Below are positions 1 to 7,753 of a DNA stretch of 11,488 nucleotides, in pieces; position 1 is the first letter of the stretch, and every line of letters starts with the position of its first letter. Origin of the DNA: Ruminococcus sp. (GTDB taxonomy: Bacteria; Bacillota_A; Clostridia; Oscillospirales; Ruminococcaceae); assembly GCA_017480485.1 (NCBI GenBank), contig JAFVAN010000008.1:1-11488 (forward strand), written 5' to 3'. Under the pieces are notes generated by a model. The model saw nothing but the letters and a program-made list of their open reading frames with translations, searched no databases and had not been told where the DNA came from. A program made the position numbers and the translations under genes.

Positions 1-1
1 A

Positions 2-511
2 TACCGTGCAGGCAAATTAGCTAAAAAGCATATCAAGCACTTTGAGGAATTAGGGATAACACTTGAAAAAGAGGATATATGGTCGGAAAGAGCAGATGAG
101 GTTGAAAAATACTTTAAAGAGCATAAAACGACCTCTATTCCAACCGGATATATCGGAGTGTCAGGCTTTGATCTGCATAGCTGGCTCGAAGACCAAAAAA
201 AGTTCTACCGCAAGGGTACTTTATCGCCGGAACGAAAGGCAAGACTCGATAAAATGGGGTATCCTTTCAGATCTGACGGAAAGAGACGCGATGAAAGCAG
301 ATTTGAAAAATGGCTGAAAAGCTATACGACTATTCGGGAGTATTCAGAGGCTCACCCGGGAGAAACTATTTCTAAGGATCTTGTGTATAAAGGTGTTAAG
401 ATCATAAGCTGGATCAGCAATCAGCAGCAGAGATATAAGAAAGGGCTTGTTGATGAAAAGCGTCTGGCGCTGTTGAGAGAGTTAAGGGTCAATTCATATA
501 GGTTTGATTAG
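2..511 (+). CDS. C-terminal part of a helicase-associated (HA) repeat protein, 5' truncated
   Basis: The frame is open from base 2 to a TAG at 509-511, giving 169 residues with no start in view; the gene begins before the window. The visible part is made of helicase-associated repeats, each ending in a W-(x)n-Q-x-x-(F/Y)-x-x-G-x-(L/V)-x-x-x-(R/K) pattern. One partial repeat starts at base 2 (YRAGKLAKKHIKHFEELGI). A full one contains WLEDQKKFYRKGTLSPERKA, and another contains WISNQQQRYKKGLVDEKRLA. Such repeats commonly form the tail of DEAD/DEAH-type helicases on mobile elements and phages and are thought to bind nucleic acid. No helicase motor motifs lie inside the window, so the helicase identity is inferred. 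A GTG at 158 is in frame but falls inside a repeat and is not a credible start. A hairpin terminator follows 7 bases after the stop. Confidence 0.72.
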   Translation, partial: YRAGKLAKKHIKHFEELGITLEKEDIWSERADEVEKYFKEHKTTSIPTGYIGVSGFDLHSWLEDQKKFYRKGTLSPERKARLDKMGYPFRSDGKRRDESRFEKWLKSYTTIREYSEAHPGETISKDLVYKGVKIISWISNQQQRYKKGLVDEKRLALLRELRVNSYRFD

Positions 512-518
512 AATATCA

Positions 519-556
519 AAAAGTGCATCAGGAGTAAAATTCCAAAATGCACTTTT
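519..556 (+). terminator. Probable rho-independent terminator after the HA-repeat gene
   Basis: A perfect 10-bp inverted repeat pairs AAAAGTGCAT (519-528) with ATGCACTTTT (547-556) around an 18-base loop. The 3' arm ends in four T and the 5' arm begins with A residues, so it could work in both directions. The T-tract is short and the loop long, so efficiency may be modest. It separates the upstream gene from the promoter at 577. Confidence 0.55.
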
Positions 557-576
557 GTGTGTGTCGAAAGTTTAGG

Positions 577-605
577 TTGACAACAGATTAGCGATCTGAT
601 ATAAT
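577..605 (+). promoter_or_regulatory. Consensus sigma-A promoter for the HTH/pRiA4b gene
   Basis: TTGACA (577-582) and TATAAT (600-605) are separated by exactly 17 bp, a perfect match to the housekeeping consensus. The predicted start of transcription is near 612, leaving a leader of about 34 bases with AGGAG at 633-637, 8 bases before the ATG at 646. No operator-like palindrome is evident. Confidence 0.9.
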
Positions 606-645
606 ATAGGCATCAGCTGAAATTTATCACATAGGAGCCAAACAC

Positions 646-2370
646 ATGAGCGAGCAAGACATCTACAATAAAGTCATAACTGTATATGAAGAAACAGGTT
701 CGATAAATGATACCGTTTCAGAAACAGGGCTTTCCAAGGTCAAGGTGCAGAGGATACTCATAACCGAAGGACTTTGGTGCAGCAGAAGCAGCCTTGAGAT
801 CGGAGAGCTATACGCTCAGGGTCTAACAACAGAAGAGATCGCCAAAAAGCTGCACATGACTTTAAAAAACGTCCAGGCATATATCCCCTACAGCAGAGGC
901 GTGTACGGCAATTCATCTACAAACGATGCCAAATGGAGCAGCGAATACAGAAACCGTATGAAGCTGGCTGCACAGAGAATGAAAAGAGGTAAGTCACAGA
1001 CTATGAACACAAGAGATTTAGAAAACATCCCTTATATGGATGATGATATGGAGCCTTTTGATACACAAGTTGAATTCGAAGGCAATAAGAGCCGTGTCCT
1101 TAGGCTCCGTCTGGAACTTGTGGACCCGTATTCAAATAAGCCGGAGCTTGACAGCACAGCGCTGAAGCTTGCTAAAGCTGAAAGGAGTATAAGCAGGACA
1201 GTGCTTATACCCGGCGTTATGACTCTTCATTCTATGCACTATATGATACAAAAGCTGTTTGGCTGGCAGAATTCACATCTCCATAATTTCAGCCTTCCGG
1301 ACGAGGTGTTCGGTGAACTGACCGAAGATAAAACAAATCGGTGGTCGGAGCTTGTGGGAACATTGTTCTATCTCCACGATGAAGATGTCGATGACAGCTT
1401 CGCCGATGATGATTATATGCAGAACAAAAGCTTCAAGACATGGCTGAAACACAAGTATACCGACAACCACTTTTTATCCGTATGTCATACTTACCTTGAA
1501 AACCTCAGAAAGCTCAGAGAACTGAATGAGCATATCAATATGAATGCCGAAAGCCCTCTCAGAGATACTGTCTATGAGCAGGATACCAATTATCTCCTTG
1601 AAAACCTTAGTATAAACGAGCTTATAACAAGCAAGTCAGAAGGACTGCTGCCTGTTTCCGAGTGGAGATCTGGAATGTTTGGCTTGGCAAATGATACTCA
1701 AAAAGATATCTCTGAATTCTTATCAAAAAGCCAAAAACGGCCGAATGAACTTGATGAGACTGTCAGTAAGCTTATGGCTTGGAGGCTGGGATATTGCGAT
1801 CTGATCAAAACAGTTAATGATGAGCCGGCTGAGATCAAACGAGAATTTGGCATGACGTCTGATGAAGCAATTGACAGATATGTTCACATCATAAAATATC
1901 TGAGATCTGAATTACACGAGCTTTTCACCATAAGACCGAAGTTATTTCCAAATGTCAACGAATTATACTACCATTACGATTATGGCGATAATTGGTGCGT
2001 CAAGATCACCTGCGAGGGGGTCTATGACAGGATAGACTATATGAACTTTCAGACAAAAGACGGGTGGGTAAAACCTGATGTGTTTACCAAAGAGGACGGT
2101 CTTGAAAAGAATAAATATAAGGACAGCAGAGGGGAGTATGTGGATGAGGGACTCAGAAAGACGCTTGCCGAGGTAGATATGTATAATAAACCGGTATGCA
2201 CAGCCTCGGACGGCCTAAACGTCTTTGATGATGTTGGCGGTATTGGCGGATTTATTGATTTCCTGACAGAGATAAACGATAGATCAAATTCTGAAAGAGA
2301 AAATACGCTGAACTGGGCAAGATATCTCGGATGGACAGGTAGGAAAAGTAAGCCGGAGAATATGCTCTGA
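646..2370 (+). CDS. HTH plus plasmid pRiA4b ORF-3-like domain protein
   Basis: A 574-residue protein. Residues 1-82 contain two helix-turn-helix-like segments, the clearer being GLTTEEIAKKLHMTLKNVQA around 59-78, so DNA binding is likely. The rest matches the pRiA4b ORF-3-like family (PF07929, also named IS1096 TnpR-like). Residues 151-161 give the first strand (VLRLRLELVDP). Residues 183-217 carry the hallmark R-x-x-x-(I/V)-P-x-x-(M/I)-T-L-H-x-(M/L)-H segment ending FGWQNSHLHNF. Residues 442-450 give YHYDYGDNW, and 528-536 give DDVGGIGGF. About 220 mostly acidic and helical residues separate the two halves of the domain, far more than in short family members, so the domain is split by an insertion. 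The family's biochemical function is unknown. It has its own consensus promoter and AGGAG site and looks monocistronic. It converges on the next gene, with 39 bases between stops. Confidence 0.85.
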   Translation: MSEQDIYNKVITVYEETGSINDTVSETGLSKVKVQRILITEGLWCSRSSLEIGELYAQGLTTEEIAKKLHMTLKNVQAYIPYSRGVYGNSSTNDAKWSSEYRNRMKLAAQRMKRGKSQTMNTRDLENIPYMDDDMEPFDTQVEFEGNKSRVLRLRLELVDPYSNKPELDSTALKLAKAERSISRTVLIPGVMTLHSMHYMIQKLFGWQNSHLHNFSLPDEVFGELTEDKTNRWSELVGTLFYLHDEDVDDSFADDDYMQNKSFKTWLKHKYTDNHFLSVCHTYLENLRKLRELNEHINMNAESPLRDTVYEQDTNYLLENLSINELITSKSEGLLPVSEWRSGMFGLANDTQKDISEFLSKSQKRPNELDETVSKLMAWRLGYCDLIKTVNDEPAEIKREFGMTSDEAIDRYVHIIKYLRSELHELFTIRPKLFPNVNELYYHYDYGDNWCVKITCEGVYDRIDYMNFQTKDGWVKPDVFTKEDGLEKNKYKDSRGEYVDEGLRKTLAEVDMYNKPVCTASDGLNVFDDVGGIGGFIDFLTEINDRSNSERENTLNWARYLGWTGRKSKPENML

Positions 2371-2409
2371 AAGTACGATAGCATTTGACTGGTCATTGAT
2401 AAAGGACTG

Positions 2410-3375
2410 TTATTCTTCTTCTCTGTAATCCGATAATAACATGATCTTAGCTAGCATCATCTCTCCGATGCACTCGCCGAATTGTGTCAAGAGAGTCTCA
2501 TCTATTTCCCAGAACCGTGGCTTGCCGAGATGTTCTTCAAGCAGATTCTTCATTCTCCACATCGGCTTCTGATACCTCTCATCTAAATCGGAAATGCCGG
2601 TGGGTTCTATCTCACCGGGTTCTGTCTTGGTAATTCTCAAATGCTCATCATATCTCAGCAGCTTGCCTTCTGCGGCTGCTGTGACATACAGACGGTAATA
2701 ATCGTCCATAAGCAGATCAGCAAAGTAGTGAGCAAGGGCATATTCGTCGATTGTGTTATCATAATAGAGAAACGTGCTTTCAAGCAAATACTCAAGATTT
2801 TGAACAATGCCGTTCCAATACTGAGGGTGCCACTCTATCAGCTCGGGGTGGTATTCCCGTGTAGTGGAACGGTGCTTAAAGCTCACATATTTAGATATCG
2901 CCTCTGCGATAAACTCCTGCCAGAACCAATAGCCCTCCTGCCTCTTTCTCTCATCGCTGAAGCCCAGAACGGGACCGCTGTCAGTCATTTCCACGATCCT
3001 GCTGTCATCAACAAGCCCCGGTGTGCTGTAACGGTGAAGATCTGTCTTTTCGGAATTGATAGCATAGAAATGCCCCAACTCATGCCATAGGCACCAGCAG
3101 AAATGCTCATCGTTGTCATCGGGCAGAAGATTATGCCGTATCATGATCGCTCCGCCCTTGGCTCCGTGGATATATTCCATAACGGAATCCTCCGGAAAAT
3201 TTTCAATAGGACAGCCGGTCTGTACTAACAACTCTCCCCGCAGCTTTCTCCAGTTCCGTCCGTCAGCTATGTATACAGGCGGATAGGCCACAGAGATCGG
3301 AGGCATTATAGACTGAAATATCTCTGTTGCTGACGGTATCCATAGTTGTATTTTTGTCTTGGTTGGTGTTGGCAT
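2410..3375 (-). CDS. Putative zinc metallopeptidase (HExxH motif)
   Basis: A 321-residue protein on the minus strand, rich in Trp and Tyr, with no signal peptide or membrane segment visible. Residues 97-102 read WHELGH, a canonical zinc-binding HExxH helix (H98, E99, H102). Residues 151-161 read FWQEFIAEAIS, where E154 or E158 could be the third zinc ligand as in gluzincins. The arrangement recalls ImmA/IrrE-type peptidases of mobile elements, which cleave repressors, but the spacing of about 50 residues and the flanking sequence do not clearly match, so the subfamily is left open. The ATG at 3375 has AAGGAG 7 bases upstream (plus-strand CTCCTT, 3383-3388) and a near-consensus minus-strand promoter at 3411-3439. 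It is transcribed divergently from topB. If catalytic, a repressor or element protein is a possible substrate, but nothing in the sequence names one. Confidence 0.72.
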   Translation of the reverse strand: MPTPTKTKIQLWIPSATEIFQSIMPPISVAYPPVYIADGRNWRKLRGELLVQTGCPIENFPEDSVMEYIHGAKGGAIMIRHNLLPDDNDEHFCWCLWHELGHFYAINSEKTDLHRYSTPGLVDDSRIVEMTDSGPVLGFSDERKRQEGYWFWQEFIAEAISKYVSFKHRSTTREYHPELIEWHPQYWNGIVQNLEYLLESTFLYYDNTIDEYALAHYFADLLMDDYYRLYVTAAAEGKLLRYDEHLRITKTEPGEIEPTGISDLDERYQKPMWRMKNLLEEHLGKPRFWEIDETLLTQFGECIGEMMLAKIMLLSDYREEE

Positions 3376-3410
3376 ATGTGGTCTCCTTGTCGTAATGTTT
3401 TTCTCTATAG

Positions 3411-3439
3411 ATTATACCATATCAGGCGAAAACAGTCAA
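3411..3439 (-). promoter_or_regulatory. Sigma-A promoter for the metallopeptidase gene
   Basis: Read on the minus strand, TTGACT (plus 3434-3439) and TATAAT (plus 3411-3416) are separated by 17 bp. The start would be near 3404, with a leader of about 30 bases containing the AAGGAG site. The -35 box plus two bases (TTGACTGT outward) is the mirror image of the topB -35 region at 3467-3474. Confidence 0.85.
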
Positions 3440-3466
3440 TGATATAATATATGTCGTCTACACTTC

Positions 3467-3495
3467 TTGACTGTCATTTCAAAAAATGTTATCAT
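3467..3495 (+). promoter_or_regulatory. Sigma-A promoter for topB
   Basis: TTGACT (3467-3472) and TATCAT (3490-3495) are separated by 17 bp, with a predicted start near 3502. The TTG of the -35 box is in frame with topB, so the longest reading frame begins inside this promoter. This is strong evidence that translation really starts at the ATG at 3527. Confidence 0.8.
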
Positions 3496-3526
3496 ATATA
3501 CAGCAACTCACGAAGGAGAAACAACC

Positions 3527-5935
3527 ATGCTTGTGATCTACGCCGAAAAAGGCAGCCTCGCCAAGACCATTGCCGCCGTACTCCGCGCCGGTCAGCGCAT
3601 ACCGCTTAAGGGCGAGCCAACAGTCGGATATTATCAGTTCAAATACAAGGGCGAGGACGCAGTGCTCTGCCACGGTGTAGGGCATCTTATGCAGCTGGCA
3701 CCCGCCAAGGCCTATGACCCGAAATATACCAAGTGGGACTTATCCGTGTTCCCATGCATACCGCAGAAATTCAAGCTGGAGGCGAAATCTGAAACCGTGG
3801 CCTGCGCAAGACTTGTTCGGTCATTTCTGCAAAAGGCCGATTGGGTCATCAACGCCACCGACCCCGACCGAGAGGGCGAGCTAATTTTTTCATATGTCTA
3901 TCAAGCCTGCGCCTGCAAAGCGCCGGTGATGCGCGTTTGGATAGAGGACCTGACCGACGCGAAGATAAAAAAGGCCTTCGATAACCTAATAGCGCCCGAC
4001 GCGCAAATCTCTGCCCGTACACCCGTAACGCCCAACAATTTGCAGGCGGCAGGACGTGCAAGAGACATTGCCGACTGGCTCATAGGCAACAATCTGACCG
4101 TTGCCGCTACCAAGAAATACGGCGGCTTTGAGGAGCTGCTGTCCGTCGGCAGAGTGCAGACACCAACCCTTGCCCTTGTGGTGGAGCGCGAGAAGGCTAT
4201 CCGCAATTTTGTGAAGGCCCCATTCTGGCGGCTTGTGGCTGATTTTGCAACAGCCAATAACGAGCATTTTGAAGCCGAGTATTCGGGTGGCAGATTTGAT
4301 GACCAGAACAAGGCCCAGCAAATGCTTGCACAGTGCGGAAGCAATAACGGTGTAGTCAAAAGCGTCGAGACCAAGCGTCGCACTCAGGTGGCACCGCTGC
4401 TGTATAATGCCACACAGCTTCAAATTGCCGCAAATAAGCGCTTCGGCTGGACTGCTGACGGGACAGCCAAGGTCATGCAAAGCCTTTACGAGAAAAAGCT
4501 CATGACCTACCCGAGAACCTCCTCCGAGCACCTGACGGCGGCCATGATGCCTGAGGCGGCTCAAACTATCGGCAAGCTGCTGCAAATGCCGGAGTACAGC
4601 GGGCTGGCTATTCCGAAGAACCAGTGGGCGAAATTCACCCGCCGCCATTTTGATGACAGCAAGGTGGGCTCGCACCCCGCTATCGTTCCGACTGTGAATG
4701 TTCCCAATGATCTGAACGGCCTTACCGCCGACGAAAGGGCGCTCTATGACCTGCTTGCCAAATCTCTGATACGCATAATTTACCCCAAAGCTATGCTTGA
4801 TGATACCACAGCGCTGATAGACGTTAACAGTGTCGAATTCAAGGCGACGGGCACTGTGCTGGTTGACCCGGGCTGGTATGCGGTGGATAATAGAAAGCTG
4901 CAAAAGCAGCCCTTACCCGCACTTCACGAGGGCGATGTGCTTGCGGGCAGCTATTCGCTGAAGGAGGGCGAGACCGAGCCGCCCAAGCGATACACCGAGG
5001 CCGACCTGCTGGCTGCTATGGAGCTTGCGGGTCAGAATATCGAGGACGAAGAGATCCGCACTCTGATGAAAATGCAGAAGAAGGGCCTCGGCACAGACGC
5101 GACCCGAGCGCCTATACTAAAGGGCCTATTTGACAGGGGCTACCTTGACCGAAGCGGCAAGAGCATTGTGCCTACCGAAAAGGGCGAATTTCTCATTGAT
5201 ACGCTGCCGGTGGAGGATATTAAATCTGCCGACCTGACGGGCGATTGGGAGATGCGCCTAAATAACATCGCCCTCGGAAAAGAGAATCCCGCACGGTTTG
5301 TCAGCGATATAATCGGGACGACCCAAAGCTGGTATTCGGCCATTGCAGGCGCTCCCGAGCAGCATTTCGGCAAGGCGGCGCAGGCGGAGCTTTTCTGCCC
5401 GAGCTGCGGCAAGCCTCTTGAAAGGCTTGCGACCGTTTGCAAATGCAGCGGCTACAGCAAGGACGAGACCGCTTGCCATTTCAAAATGAGCACCTACATC
5501 TGCGGCGTGAGGCTAGCGGAGGAAGATATTGTGAAGCTGCTGCAAAAAGGCCGAAGCAATTTGATCAAGGGCTTCAAGGCTAAATCTGGCAAGAAATTTA
5601 ACGCATACCTTGTGCTTGATAAAAGCACCGGTGACATTACTTTCGACTTTACCTCAGAGGCTGAGAAAGCACTGCAATGCCCATTCTGTCATGCTGCCCT
5701 AGACAAGACCCGCTACAGCTACAAATGCCAAAACGAGGCCTGCGGCTTTTCTGCGCCTGCCGAAATATGTAAAAAGCGGCTGACAGTTGCCCAGGTGACA
5801 GCTCTGCTCACCAAGGGCAGGACGGGGCTAATAAAGGGCTTTAGGTCAAAGGCGGGCAAGCCATTTTCGGCGGTGCTGTATATTGACAATACTGATAGGA
5901 CAGTAAAGTTTGAGTTTCAGGATAAGAAGAAATAA
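3527..5935 (+). CDS. topB: DNA topoisomerase III (type IA), mobile-element type
   Basis: An 802-residue type IA topoisomerase, which cuts and passes single DNA strands through a phosphotyrosine link to relax or decatenate DNA. The TOPRIM domain shows E7 in VIYAEKGSLAK, GVGHLMQLAP near 50-59 and D112/D114/E116 in TDPDREGE. The catalytic tyrosine is Y328 in LMTYPRTSS. SVGRVQTPTLAL is also typical. The C-terminus holds two copies of a unit made of a four-cysteine zinc ribbon (C624, C627, C638 or C640, C650; then C718, C721, C734, C739) plus a Toprim_Crpt-like repeat (GRSNLIKGFKAKSGKKF; GRTGLIKGFRSKAGKPF). This tail is common in TopB proteins of Firmicutes conjugative elements. The ATG at 3527 is preferred over the upstream in-frame TTG at 3467: AAGGAG at 3513-3518 is 8 bases away, and the TTG lies in the -35 box. 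The gene is visibly richer in GC and in GCC, GAG and CTG codons than its neighbours. Confidence 0.97.
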   Translation: MLVIYAEKGSLAKTIAAVLRAGQRIPLKGEPTVGYYQFKYKGEDAVLCHGVGHLMQLAPAKAYDPKYTKWDLSVFPCIPQKFKLEAKSETVACARLVRSFLQKADWVINATDPDREGELIFSYVYQACACKAPVMRVWIEDLTDAKIKKAFDNLIAPDAQISARTPVTPNNLQAAGRARDIADWLIGNNLTVAATKKYGGFEELLSVGRVQTPTLALVVEREKAIRNFVKAPFWRLVADFATANNEHFEAEYSGGRFDDQNKAQQMLAQCGSNNGVVKSVETKRRTQVAPLLYNATQLQIAANKRFGWTADGTAKVMQSLYEKKLMTYPRTSSEHLTAAMMPEAAQTIGKLLQMPEYSGLAIPKNQWAKFTRRHFDDSKVGSHPAIVPTVNVPNDLNGLTADERALYDLLAKSLIRIIYPKAMLDDTTALIDVNSVEFKATGTVLVDPGWYAVDNRKLQKQPLPALHEGDVLAGSYSLKEGETEPPKRYTEADLLAAMELAGQNIEDEEIRTLMKMQKKGLGTDATRAPILKGLFDRGYLDRSGKSIVPTEKGEFLIDTLPVEDIKSADLTGDWEMRLNNIALGKENPARFVSDIIGTTQSWYSAIAGAPEQHFGKAAQAELFCPSCGKPLERLATVCKCSGYSKDETACHFKMSTYICGVRLAEEDIVKLLQKGRSNLIKGFKAKSGKKFNAYLVLDKSTGDITFDFTSEAEKALQCPFCHAALDKTRYSYKCQNEACGFSAPAEICKKRLTVAQVTALLTKGRTGLIKGFRSKAGKPFSAVLYIDNTDRTVKFEFQDKKK

Positions 5936-5950
5936 CAGCGGGAGGTATAT

Positions 5951-6931
5951 ATGGCTGAAATAACCCACAAAAAGCTGCGGGTCGTTAAACTGCTTGAAAT
6001 ACTGCAGCAGGATACCGATCTCGATCACCCTTTAGCAACAAATGACCTGTTAGCCAAACTCAATGACCTCGGCTTCAAATCAGACCGACATACCATTGTA
6101 AGGGATATAGATATCCTCAATTCACAGGGGTATGAAGTAATGCAGGTCAAGGTCGGCAGACAGAATGCTTACTACATTGAAGACCGCAGTTTCAGCCTAC
6201 CGGAGCTAAAGATACTCATAGATGCAGTTCAGGCGGCGAGTTTTATTACAGAACGTAAGTCGAACGAGCTTATCCAAAAAATCGCAGCACTTGGAGGAAG
6301 CCACCAAGCTGAGGTTCTGACTGGAAATATTGTTCATTTCAACACAAGAAAGCATACAAATGAGCAAATATACATAAACGTAAATGCGCTTGAAAATGCC
6401 ATTCGCAGCGGACACAGGGTATCATTCCAATACTTCGATCTTGATGAAAAGCTGCACAAGATATACCGCAGAGAGGGCGAGATATATACTGCCGAGCCTG
6501 TGGCGCTTGTATTCAATAATGACAATTACTACCTGATGACCTATGACACTACTGCGGATAATGATATACGCAATTATAGGGTCGACCGCATGGATAACGT
6601 TCAGGAGCTCGAAGAAAAGATATGCAGGCAAGCTAAAGCTAAAAGAAAGACATCGCCCAAGTATACAGAACAGGTATTCAGAATGTACGGCGGTCGGGTC
6701 GAAAAGGTCACATTACAGTTTGACAAAAAGCTCATAGGCACGGTATATGATAAGTTCGGAGAGAAAACTAAAATCAAAAAGAAGGGCAATGATTATCTGG
6801 CAACTGTTGAAGTGCAGATATCACCGACATTTTGGAGTTGGCTGACGACCTTCAAGGGGAATATGATAATAGCCGAGTCTGTTGCATTAAAAGACGAATA
6901 TATAGGGTGGCTTGAAGGTATAAAAAGCTAA
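5951..6931 (+). CDS. WYL-domain transcriptional regulator
   Basis: A 326-residue regulator. Residues 1-75 form a winged helix-turn-helix of the HTH_11/DeoR type (recognition region SDRHTIVRDIDILNSQGYEV). A WYL domain occupies about 140-215 (AEPVALVFNNDNYYLMTYD, then RNYRVDRM), and a WCX-like C-terminal domain follows at about 245-322. WYL proteins bind DNA and sense nucleic-acid or nucleotide ligands. Members control CRISPR and other defence loci, DNA-damage responses and mobile elements. The gene starts 15 bp after the topB stop with GGGAGG at 5940-5945 and is almost certainly co-transcribed with it. It may therefore regulate the divergent promoter region upstream of topB, but that is inference. 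No terminator with a good T-tract lies directly downstream; the palindromic region at 6976-7024 follows. Confidence 0.92.
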   Translation: MAEITHKKLRVVKLLEILQQDTDLDHPLATNDLLAKLNDLGFKSDRHTIVRDIDILNSQGYEVMQVKVGRQNAYYIEDRSFSLPELKILIDAVQAASFITERKSNELIQKIAALGGSHQAEVLTGNIVHFNTRKHTNEQIYINVNALENAIRSGHRVSFQYFDLDEKLHKIYRREGEIYTAEPVALVFNNDNYYLMTYDTTADNDIRNYRVDRMDNVQELEEKICRQAKAKRKTSPKYTEQVFRMYGGRVEKVTLQFDKKLIGTVYDKFGEKTKIKKKGNDYLATVEVQISPTFWSWLTTFKGNMIIAESVALKDEYIGWLEGIKS

Positions 6932-6975
6932 CAAAAGAGACCGCGCGTTTTTGTGCAGTTCTACAATTTTTGAAA

Positions 6976-7024
6976 AATAGCCGTTTTACTGGTGCGAAAG
7001 TGCGCACTTGGCAAAACGGCTATT
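6976..7024. repeat. Nested inverted repeat abutting the lexA-like promoter (candidate operator or cruciform)
   Basis: AATAGCCGTTTT (6976-6987) and AAAACGGCTATT (7013-7024) form a perfect 12-bp inverted repeat. Inside it, GTGCG (6992-6996) can pair with CGCAC (7003-7007), and AAGTGCGCACTT (6998-7009) is a perfect 12-bp palindrome. The right outer arm ends inside the -35 box at 7023-7028, so a protein bound here could block polymerase. On the plus strand the right arm is not followed by a T-tract. On the minus strand the equivalent arm runs into TTTTT, so a role as a terminator for minus transcripts is possible. Autoregulation by the downstream LexA-like protein is the simplest reading. Confidence 0.6.
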
Positions 7025-7051
7025 GACATTTAATTTTGGGCTTGATATAAT
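7023..7051 (+). promoter_or_regulatory. Consensus sigma-A promoter for the lexA-like gene
   Basis: TTGACA (7023-7028) and TATAAT (7046-7051) are 17 bp apart, both perfect. The leader contains AACG-TAG-CGTT (7064-7074), a small inverted repeat just after the expected start site that could be a second operator half. CGGAG (7085-7089) lies 9 bases before the ATG at 7099. Confidence 0.92.
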
Positions 7052-7098
7052 ATATATATCAGAAACGTAGCGTTACCGATAGAACGGAGTTGGTATAA

Positions 7099-7719
7099 AT
7101 GAGACATAAGGACAAAAATCTCATGCTGAAAATACTCGATTTTGTAAACCAGTATGCGCTTGAAAATATGGGCAAAGCACCCAGCACCCGTGAGATCGGT
7201 GACAGCTTTGGAATGAGCAATGTCACAGCCTTTCGCTATCTGAAGGAGATGTCCGAGCTTGAAATGCTGAAATATGAGAACGGCGAGATACATACTGATA
7301 TGATCGACAAGTTCAATACGGATATGAACATTGTCGGTTCGCTGAGTGCATCTGTTCCCGCAGGCAGCCCGGATATGGTGGATGATGTCTATGTAGACGA
7401 ATACTTTCCCCTGCCCTCTGCATTTCTGCACGGGCTGACGGGCAAGTTCTACATGATGCCCGTCAGCGGTCAGTCTATGGTCGATGCAGGTGTTGATGAC
7501 GGCGATTACGTTATCTTCCGAGAGGATAATTCTCCTCATCTGAACGATATCGTTGTGGCATATATCCCCGGAGAGGGCAACACGCTAAAGAGATACCGCA
7601 AAGATAAAAAAGGCGCATATCTATGGGCTGAGAACGAATCATGGTATGAGGAGGACAGAATGTTCGGCAGACAGTTCGAGATCAGGGGCGTGGCGATCAA
7701 GGTCATGAAAGACCTGTAA
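7099..7719 (+). CDS. LexA-like / S24 self-cleaving repressor
   Basis: A 206-residue protein with LexA architecture. Residues 8-62 form a LexA-type winged helix (KAPSTREIGDSFGMSNVTAFRYLKEM; LexA proteins have P-T/S-x-x-E-I). Residues 79-200 form the S24 peptidase domain. A probable cleavage site is A88-G89 in SVPAGSP, the nucleophile is S126 in VSGQSM, and the general base is K164 in NTLKRYR. The 38-residue Ser-Lys spacing fits the family. In LexA-type repressors RecA filaments on damaged DNA trigger self-cleavage and loss of repression. The strong promoter with an overlapping palindrome suggests autorepression. No perfect Firmicutes LexA box (CGAACATATGTTCG-type) is visible upstream, so this is more likely an element-specific repressor than the host SOS regulator. 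It is followed 34 bp later by the zinc-ribbon gene, probably in one operon. Confidence 0.9.
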   Translation: MRHKDKNLMLKILDFVNQYALENMGKAPSTREIGDSFGMSNVTAFRYLKEMSELEMLKYENGEIHTDMIDKFNTDMNIVGSLSASVPAGSPDMVDDVYVDEYFPLPSAFLHGLTGKFYMMPVSGQSMVDAGVDDGDYVIFREDNSPHLNDIVVAYIPGEGNTLKRYRKDKKGAYLWAENESWYEEDRMFGRQFEIRGVAIKVMKDL

Positions 7720-7753
7720 GTGTAAAAATTATGAGTAAACGGAGGTACTGAAA

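Noticed and set aside
63..317. An 84-codon plus-strand frame overlapping the HA-repeat protein
   Set aside because: The other frame carries clear HA repeats through the same bases; this one lacks any family feature.
3986..4903. A 305-codon minus-strand frame inside topB
   Set aside because: It lies wholly antisense to well-supported topB motifs; long antisense frames are common in GC-richer genes with biased codon use.
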